In this document: positions 57,858 to 64,000 of the stretch, in pieces
Numbering within the stretch: position 1 is the first letter of the stretch
How the letters are laid out: every line of letters begins with the position of its first letter
DNA from: Kalmusia sp. IMI 367209
Lineage: Eukaryota > Ascomycota > Dothideomycetes > Pleosporales > Didymosphaeriaceae
Assembly: GCA_027946365.1 (NCBI GenBank)
Contig: JAPEUQ010000010.1
Coordinates: forward strand, 1,302,001 to 1,366,000
Direction: 5' to 3'
Length of the DNA stretch: 64,000 nucleotides
Program-made: the position numbers and the translations under genes
The notes under the pieces: generated by a model
Database searches by the model: none
Told to the model about the DNA's origin: nothing
Seen by the model: the letters and a program-made list of their open reading frames with translations, nothing else

Positions 57858-59585
57858 TCAGGCCAATCTTTGCATCATTCCCTCGTGACGTATTTGACAT
57901 AGTGATACTGAATCAACAACTTCCCCCGGCAAGCGCAGATGATGAATTGCATCGCCATGGGCCCTGATATCCACGTCGCGTAATGCTTCCTTCTCCAGCC
58001 GTAGGTAGCAGGGACCAGGAGCAACCTTCTTCCAGGACTCAACAACATCATCACTGAGCTCAAGATCCCATGTACCACGCCATGTAAGTGTAGCCATTGC
58101 ACTTGCAGTATGTCGCTGATAAATTACCGCACAGGCTTGTCCCGGTCCACTGTTCCAGAGCACCATGGTTTTGAGCTGCAGCATCTTCAGCGCAATCGAA
58201 CTGGCGTTTCGCAAGAGTGTATAAACATTTTGATGAGGAGCTGTCCGAGCCAGTGTAGATGATGTGAGTGTCAGCGACTGCAGTAGGTTCCAGGTACATG
58301 GCAGCTGCTGGCATGAGGTGAAAAACTGCTGGGCGTCGATCATGTACGAAATAGAAAGGCGCTCCAGATGGTGACTTTTGGCGGCAAACGCTTTGGCTAG
58401 CTCTAGATCTACGGCTGAGGTAGTTTCGATATCTCGGCCTAAATGTGGCGTAGCATTATTTAGTGCCAGTGCAAGTTGGTTGTTGAAGTCCTTGAAGATA
58501 GATACTCTTTTGACATGTTTTGGAACACTGTGCTGGACTAAAGAGGCCAGCTCTATCCAAATGTCAGAAGGAAATTGAATACGTGTTTGATATAGGTGGG
58601 GTCGTTTCGTTGATTTAACACCAAATATTCAATACAAAACAATCTCAACAAAACAGTTTAAATCCCCTCTACTTGTATAAACACAAAAGCGTATAAAAAA
58701 TACGATATAGGGTTAAACGTACCATACGCACATGCAATCTGGTAGTGGTGTCGCCGGACACGCCACAGCTCATAGACTATACTTTCTAGCCGAGGGAGTT
58801 TCTCCCACAAGGCCTTTAGAATTTCGGGTATAAGCTCATGTCGAAGTTGTCGACGTATGCAGAAGCCTGTAACGGCATGAACGACAGGGAGACTGGGGGA
58901 CGTTCAAGCAGAGCGGAGAGAAGAGGCGCAAAATAGCGGGCGGATCGGGAGTCATAACCTGCTGACCATCAACCCAGCCGTGCTTTGGGTCGTGCCACCT
59001 GATAGCTTTCTCCTGTTGGGTCCAGTCTTTTGTGTCTTCATGTCCGGGTCCAAAACAGTAGTTCTTGAACCAATGTTGTGAGTCACTCGGTGAAGATGCG
59101 TTCAGCTCGAGTGTCAGCCGACCTGTAGGCTACCAGGTACTCAGGATAGAAAAGAGCCTTATGATAGCCCTCCTAAAAATGGTAGACCTACGACTGGACA
59201 TGGTGGCGTTTTGTTTACAAGTGCGACAGGCGTATCTAGGAAGGTCGATATTGAGACAGATGTGCTGGACAAGAGGCCTTTGTCGGATAACGAGGTTTTC
59301 CAGTTCGTCTAGACAGGATGGCTGCAATGCTAGTTGGGAGAAATTCTTGGGTTCAAGAATGGCCTGCCATTCTTTGCAGACGGCTGCGCACTGAGCCCAG
59401 CCACGATGTTTCTGGCCTGAGATTTCGTCGAGGATCAAAAGACGGATATCTGCAGGCAACAAGAGCCAGGGAAAGGCGATGTGATCGTGTCTCTTGGTCA
59501 TTTTTGGGATGGGAGCTTCCTTGGCAGTAATCGTGGCAGGAGGAAAGGAAGTACTCGGGGAAAAGTCAGGCATACTGCGCGGCAT
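57858..59585 (-). pseudogene. Decayed DUF6546 F-box-like gene
   Basis: The N-terminal frame (59585-59130) reads PWLLLPADIRLLILDEISGQ, CAAVCKEWQAILEPKNFSQL and IIRLFSILSTW, the F-box-like start of a common fungal family. A TAG at 59130 then interrupts it, but the same frame stays open and reads LTLELNASSPSDSQHWFKNY and RWHDPKHGWVDGQQV, so the stop is a point mutation within coding sequence. A frameshift follows near 58890; the next frame gives LPVVHAVTGFCIRRQLRHEL and LWEKLPRLESIVYELWRV. An AT-rich segment interrupts, and the C-terminal DUF6546 part resumes with HLERLSISYMIDAQQFFTSC and DIRAHGDAIHHLRL. One stop and at least one frameshift make it non-functional; function of intact members is unknown. 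Confidence 0.82.
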
Positions 59586-60161
59586 AAGATACCTTACTAG
59601 GCATCTATTAAGCTGTGTGATCAGGTGGTCAATATTGTTAAACCAAAGTTGAGCTCATTTTTTGAAGCGCGCCGTGCGCGCGCGAACCACGGACTGGCTA
59701 GGTGCCTATACAGCTCTGCGACGCTCCTACTAGGTCTAGTTTTTCTATACGTGTGTAGGCGCACGCTTGCCCACGCTGTGCGGATGATAACTTATAGCTT
59801 ATATAATACAAACCTTTCATATATTCATCTCCTAGTCTTTCTCTTTAAAACAGGCTATTTACTTTTAGTATATAAGTAACGGTCTCGAATTACACCTACC
59901 GAACAGGCCCCAAATCCCGCGACCCCCCTGCAGAAGGTTTCTGCCCACGAGAGGAGCCTATCACGTAGGGTGCACCCCGTTGATTCTGCGTTCTCCGTAT
60001 CGTGAACCCTGTTAATACTGCGCTTTTCGTTCATACCCGCTTCCTGCATGTACCGTACTCTGCCGCGCTGTGGAACGTCAAGATTTGGCCTCTGGAGGAT
60101 AACCCGACGTCATCACCATCTCTGGTTCAAAGATTCATTTTTTTAAATTAGGAATTTATGG

Positions 60162-60227
60162 TTCCAAAAACCAATTACCGATTGTGGTATCCACATTCCG
60201 AAAACCAATTATCCAATTGTGGTATCT
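60162..60227 (+). repeat. Two-copy direct repeat, ~30 nt
   Basis: Copies at 60162-60191 and 60197-60227 share AAAACCAATTA and ATTGTGGTATC, separated by five bases. They differ at few positions and by one base in length. Confidence 0.7.
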
Positions 60228-60666
60228 CAGAAATTCAATCTGCGACGCTGGTGGCACAGTATTAGACCAATAACGTTCCTTGGTTTTGCGGGCGTAGACC
60301 ACACAGTGTGTTCACCAATCTACGGCGTGGATCACCAGTGTTTACCAATCTTCAGAAGGCAGATTTCAGCTTCCCTCGCTAGTTTGAGCCACCAACCCTA
60401 AGCACTATCAAGATCGTCTAGGTAAAGCAGCCATTATTGGACGGGATAACGATCTGGGCACAGCACCCGACCGACGGTTTACTCCACAGAGAACAGACTC
60501 CTGGAGGTCGAACATTACCTGGACTGACCGGGCACATGGGCAGCAGAATATTCAGAGCTTCAACGTAAGACCAATGTCGAGGAAACAATTACAGTCGGTG
60601 GCGTCTTCCTCAATGCGCCGCAGCAGCAGCAACATCAATGAAAACAGACATGACAAAAAGTGTCGG

Positions 60667-60753
60667 ACCAGCAAAAATTGCCCCAGTCAGGCCCCCGAAG
60701 GAGACTGAAGTCGCTCCCAGCTCCGCGCTGTGCAATGCAGGCGAGAACGACTA
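60667..60753 (+). repeat. Dispersed repeat, copy 2
   Basis: Ungapped match of 87 nt to 38152-38238, same strand, about 8 differences. The flanks show no clear similarity, so only a short piece of the element survives in common. Confidence 0.8.
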
Positions 60754-61416
60754 GGCTCTGAATTCTTGAGCTCAGAGACCTCCAAGAAGGTAAGTATGCC
60801 AGGCAAAAGATGGCGGGCGGCGGGTTTATATAGACGAGCAGGAGCGGCCCGTGCGCGTAATCATGTGATGCGCTAACCATTGCTGCCTGAATCATGTGAT
60901 GACGCTAGCAGCTACTGCCTGAGCTAGCGCCAGCAGGGCTTGAAGTGAGAGCCGATTGGCTGAGAGGCTCCAGCAAGGAAGCGAGGAAAGATGGACCTCG
61001 GCTGGGACGTGAGCATACGCTCCCTACACCGCCGAGGCTGTCCTGACTATTACTGAACCTCCGCACTACTACTACCGTAATTTGCGAGTCGGTACCCAGA
61101 GACACTCCGCTCGAACATACACTTTTCAGTAGATCATTGTCTGTACTAACCTCAAAGGGAATCGGTCTCTCGTTATCCGACGTCTCGTCAACGTCTGAAG
61201 GCAAGCCTTACGCTCCTCTATACCAAGCGTACCAGCCCTATTCATACTCAAGAGCGCAAAAAATATATAATTCGATGCCATCTCTCATTACAATGAATCC
61301 ACCATCATACAAGCACACTACAACACTCCAATTGCTACACAAAAACTCCTGTTCCATCCTTCCCTTAAACCCCATCATCAATATCTAAATTCACGTCATC
61401 ATCGACACCCCCCAAC

Positions 61417-62365
61417 ATGGCGACCTACGAAACCGCAGAAGACCAATACATCACAATTCGAAATGTCAAATACGCCTACCGCCACTTCGGCGCCCCCACC
61501 GGCACCCCCCTCTTCCTCCACATGCACTTCCGCGGCACAATGGACCATTGGGATCCCACCTTCATCAACCCGCTCGCATCCCGCCGACCCATCCTCCTCC
61601 TCGACAATGCAGGTGTTGGCCGTTCCGAAGGCACCATCCCCACCAGCTACTCCTGCTGGGCATTCGTCGTCATCGACTTCCTGCTCGCTCTCAAGGTAGA
61701 TCAAGTCGACGTCTTGGGCTTCAGCATGGGCGGCTGCACCGCGCAGATGATTGCGCTGAACGCACCCAAGGGACTGGTAAGGCGGCTGGTACTTGCGGGC
61801 ACCATGACGAGCGTGGGCGAGGGAACGGTCCGAGCACCAGATATTGGCCCGTTTAATCTGATCAGGACGGCAGTCACGAAGGAAGAGCAGCTGCAAGGGT
61901 TCTTAACGAGTTTCTTTGGGCCGTCGGAGCGGAGCCAGGCTGCAGGGCGGGCGTCGTTCGGAAGGATATATGCTGCGAGGAAGGATCGTACGGATTATGT
62001 GAGCGTGGAGGATGCCGCGAGGCAGGGGTTAACGTATGCAAACTTTCAAGATCCGGAGAAGAAGGCGGACGGGTCGTATGAGAGGTTTCATGAGTTGACG
62101 ATGCCGGTTCTGATTGCGAATGGTGAGTTTCCCGGAATTAGGAATTCTATGCGGATACTAATGCTCTGTAGGTAACGAGGACGTACTGTTGCCTACGCCG
62201 AACAGCATTTTGATGTTTCAGAAGCTGCAGAATGCGAACGCGCAGCTGCATCTGTACCCGGACTCTGGGCATGGATTCTTGTATCAATATGCGGCTGAAT
62301 TCTCAAAACTTGTCAATGACTTCCTAGACGATGAAGATCTTACGCCGGTGTCTAGTCACCTCTGA
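61417..62365 (+). CDS. Alpha/beta hydrolase, 299 aa
   Basis: Two exons (61417-62122, 62172-62365) join in frame across a 49-nt intron that begins GTGAGT. The fold shows the oxyanion strand PLFLHMHFRGTMDHWD, the strand ILLLDNAGVGRSEG, and the nucleophile elbow LGFSMGGCTAQ with Ser103. Exon 2 supplies the acid, probably Asp239 in GNEDVLLPTP, and His269 in PDSGHGFLYQ. The full triad is present. The layout resembles small cytosolic hydrolases and haloperoxidase-like enzymes; no signal peptide is seen. Substrate unknown. It is a different subgroup from the 342-aa hydrolase at 44-45 kb. Confidence 0.9.
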
Positions 62366-63276
62366 GCACGCACTCTCGGATATAGTTATCCGTGAGACCA
62401 TGCCCGCTACATGGATTTAACGGTGATAGTGATAGCTCTCGTCCGGTTGATTTTGTTATTCAAGATTATCAATAACTTGCTTCTTAGGAGACTCAATGCG
62501 CTCCGAATAGACTAGTTTTCCACGATAGATCGTCAGATACTGCATTGTCTCACTAGAACTTACATCACAACTTTACAGTACGTAGACACTCGTAAGCAAA
62601 AATCTGAGAATGTTTGAGATAGACACCATGCCATGCCATCTCACGTCCGTTTCCCGCTCCATGTACTTCTTGATCTAGGATCCTATCTAGACCTGCCTTT
62701 AACGCCGCTCTTTCCCAAACACATAGCTCAAGCCCGAATTCTCGGGATGTCACTGGCCTTGGCGGACCCAAAGCCCGCAATCTATGACCTACAGGACTAG
62801 CGCCTCTCACGGTCAGATTCGTAAACATGTCTTGGTATGTACTTATGAATACTACCATGATTAGCAAATAGCGCGAAAAGAAAGATTGGTTGGGAAGAAC
62901 CTAGGGGCTCTGGGTGACACCAGATGGAACATTGAAAGTACTACCTAATCTAGTTTAGTTGATTTTCTTGATTGAACCACCTCGTTCTTCAAAACATTCA
63001 AAAGAAGCCGATACTAGCTGAGAATACCTCATACGCTTAACTTTGCCAGATAACACTCATTGCACTATATGCCCTTATAGGAGTCCGCACCTTCAGCATG
63101 GTGACGAGTTGTTGCCCCGCCAGGAGAAAAGTGTTGCTAGATATATAGATGCTCTGTGCAGTTTTCATCATTGCAGTGAATCACATCACCATAGTCAACG
63201 TTTTACTCTTGCTTTGGAAACCTTATTGCTGCTTATGTAGCCAACATCTCGCGGCCAAAGTACAATGAAGGAAAAT
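62366..63276. other. Intergenic between hydrolase and BTB gene
   Basis: The genes on both sides are convergent, so this should be mainly 3' flanks. No supported coding region. Confidence 0.5.
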
Positions 63277-63924
63277 TTACGCAAGCTTACCATAGTGGTG
63301 TACCTGTGCGTGATCGTGATATTGCGCACAGAATTTCGCTTTCATGATTCTCTTCCATCCTTCACACCCGTTGACGCGAAGAGACATGTAAGATCCGGGG
63401 ACCATCTTCTTGTCGCGAAATGTCTCTAAGACATCTAGCATGAAATCAATTGAGAATCCCGACGTGGTTACGACCGTTCTGAAGTTTTCGAAGACAGAGA
63501 CATCGGTTAGGATATCCACGGCAAGTCTCCTCAGATTGCTGTTCTCTGGAGTTCTATCATAGATGGATTTGATGGCTCCATATTCGACCTTCCATTTCTT
63601 GGCGAAGCTGCGAAAGTAGATCTCCAACGCGTCGTTAGTCAAAGCGAGAATGCCATAGAAGTCGGCAAACACGAAGAGGTCAACCGCCTGCTGCTCGTTC
63701 AAATCCTCGCCTTTATCGGTTGTCGATGCCACTCCTGTGTTCATCCAGTTGAAGAACATCTCAAAGGTCTCGATTGCGCAATCCTTCATCTCGTACACGT
63801 CGGAGCCGCCCTCCTTGAAAGGGCCGTTCAGCGCTTTGTCAAAAACCTTGGAATGGAAACAGAGGACACTACGATAGACGCAGAAGTCTTTCTTAATGGA
63901 ACCTTGAGTAACCTGGATGGCCAT
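63277..63924 (-). CDS. BTB/POZ-domain protein, ~215 aa (ends uncertain)
   Basis: The frame starts at ATG 63924 and reads AIQVTQGSIKKDFCVYRSVL followed by SKVFDKALNGPFKEGGSDVY and MKDCAIETFEMFFNWMNTG, the core of a fungal BTB/POZ domain, a protein-interaction module often used as a cullin-3 adaptor. The later part (FVFADFYGILALTNDALEIY and beyond) is the usual helical tail of fungal BTB proteins. The frame runs on upstream as AYDYIMAIQV to a stop a few codons before, and BTB domains usually begin with a Ser-Asp-Tyr-type strand there, so an upstream exon near or past the window edge is possible. At the other end, GGTAAGC just before the stop could be a splice donor, so the last four residues are unsure. 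Confidence 0.75.
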   Translation of the reverse strand: MAIQVTQGSIKKDFCVYRSVLCFHSKVFDKALNGPFKEGGSDVYEMKDCAIETFEMFFNWMNTGVASTTDKGEDLNEQQAVDLFVFADFYGILALTNDALEIYFRSFAKKWKVEYGAIKSIYDRTPENSNLRRLAVDILTDVSVFENFRTVVTTSGFSIDFMLDVLETFRDKKMVPGSYMSLRVNGCEGWKRIMKAKFCAQYHDHAQVHHYGKLA

Positions 63925-64000
63925 TATGTAGTCGTATGCGGTTCTTGGTCATCGTAAGCAACGTTCAGAGTATATGTTAGGTCATAGGATAACGCAGCCT

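Larger units (their letters stand above)
59586..61416. other. Gene-poor stretch with repeats
   Basis: No supported gene. It holds a duplicated 30-nt segment (60162-60227) and the second copy of the dispersed repeat (60667-60753). The last ~200 bases before 61417 are A/C-rich and should be the leader of the hydrolase gene. Confidence 0.5.

Overview
The window comes from a filamentous ascomycete (Pezizomycotina), most likely a Dothideomycete such as a member of the Pleosporales. The signs are short GT-AG introns (about 45-70 nt) in most genes, and families typical of these fungi: Clr5-domain protein, hybrid histidine kinase with one response regulator, Zn(II)2Cys6 regulators, CYSTM peptide, DUF6536 membrane protein, DUF6546 F-box-like protein and a streptogrisin-type secreted protease. 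Family names come from motif recognition by eye. Exon joins were checked by reading frame and splice signals, not by transcripts.

The window falls into two parts. Positions 1-17.6 kb are gene-dense and conserved: Clr5 protein (cut by the left edge), a 1,528-aa hybrid histidine kinase, a divergent WW-domain protein, a CYSTM peptide, a TDG/Mug-type uracil/thymine DNA glycosylase, an aquaporin with a long N-terminal tail, and mitochondrial lysyl-tRNA synthetase. From 17.6 kb onward genes are sparse and separated by AT-rich, stop-rich DNA with gene relics. The intact genes there are an orphan with a 12-residue YDPIRD repeat, an ankyrin protein, a Zn2Cys6 regulator beside a short-chain dehydrogenase, a 333-aa hypothetical protein, a GNAT acetyltransferase, a second and atypical Zn-cluster regulator convergent with an MFS transporter, the secreted protease, two alpha/beta hydrolases, a DUF6536 membrane protein, a small secreted cysteine-containing protein and a BTB protein.

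Five decayed genes lie in the right half: a cytochrome P450 tail, an ankyrin-family gene, a sulfotransferase-like N-terminus, a V8/trypsin-like protease whose catalytic His is Arg, and a DUF6546 gene. They carry in-frame stops and frameshifts, several compatible with C-to-T changes of the RIP type. Two 87-bp copies of one dispersed repeat, about 91% identical and 22.5 kb apart, mark transposon remnants. The right part therefore looks like the accessory compartment of a two-speed genome, holding secreted-protein and regulator genes.

I saw no rRNA, convincing tRNA, CRISPR or complete transposon. The most unusual object is the YDPIRD orphan at 19.9-20.6 kb: an 87-bp segment is duplicated so that one copy straddles an intron-exon junction while the other is wholly coding.
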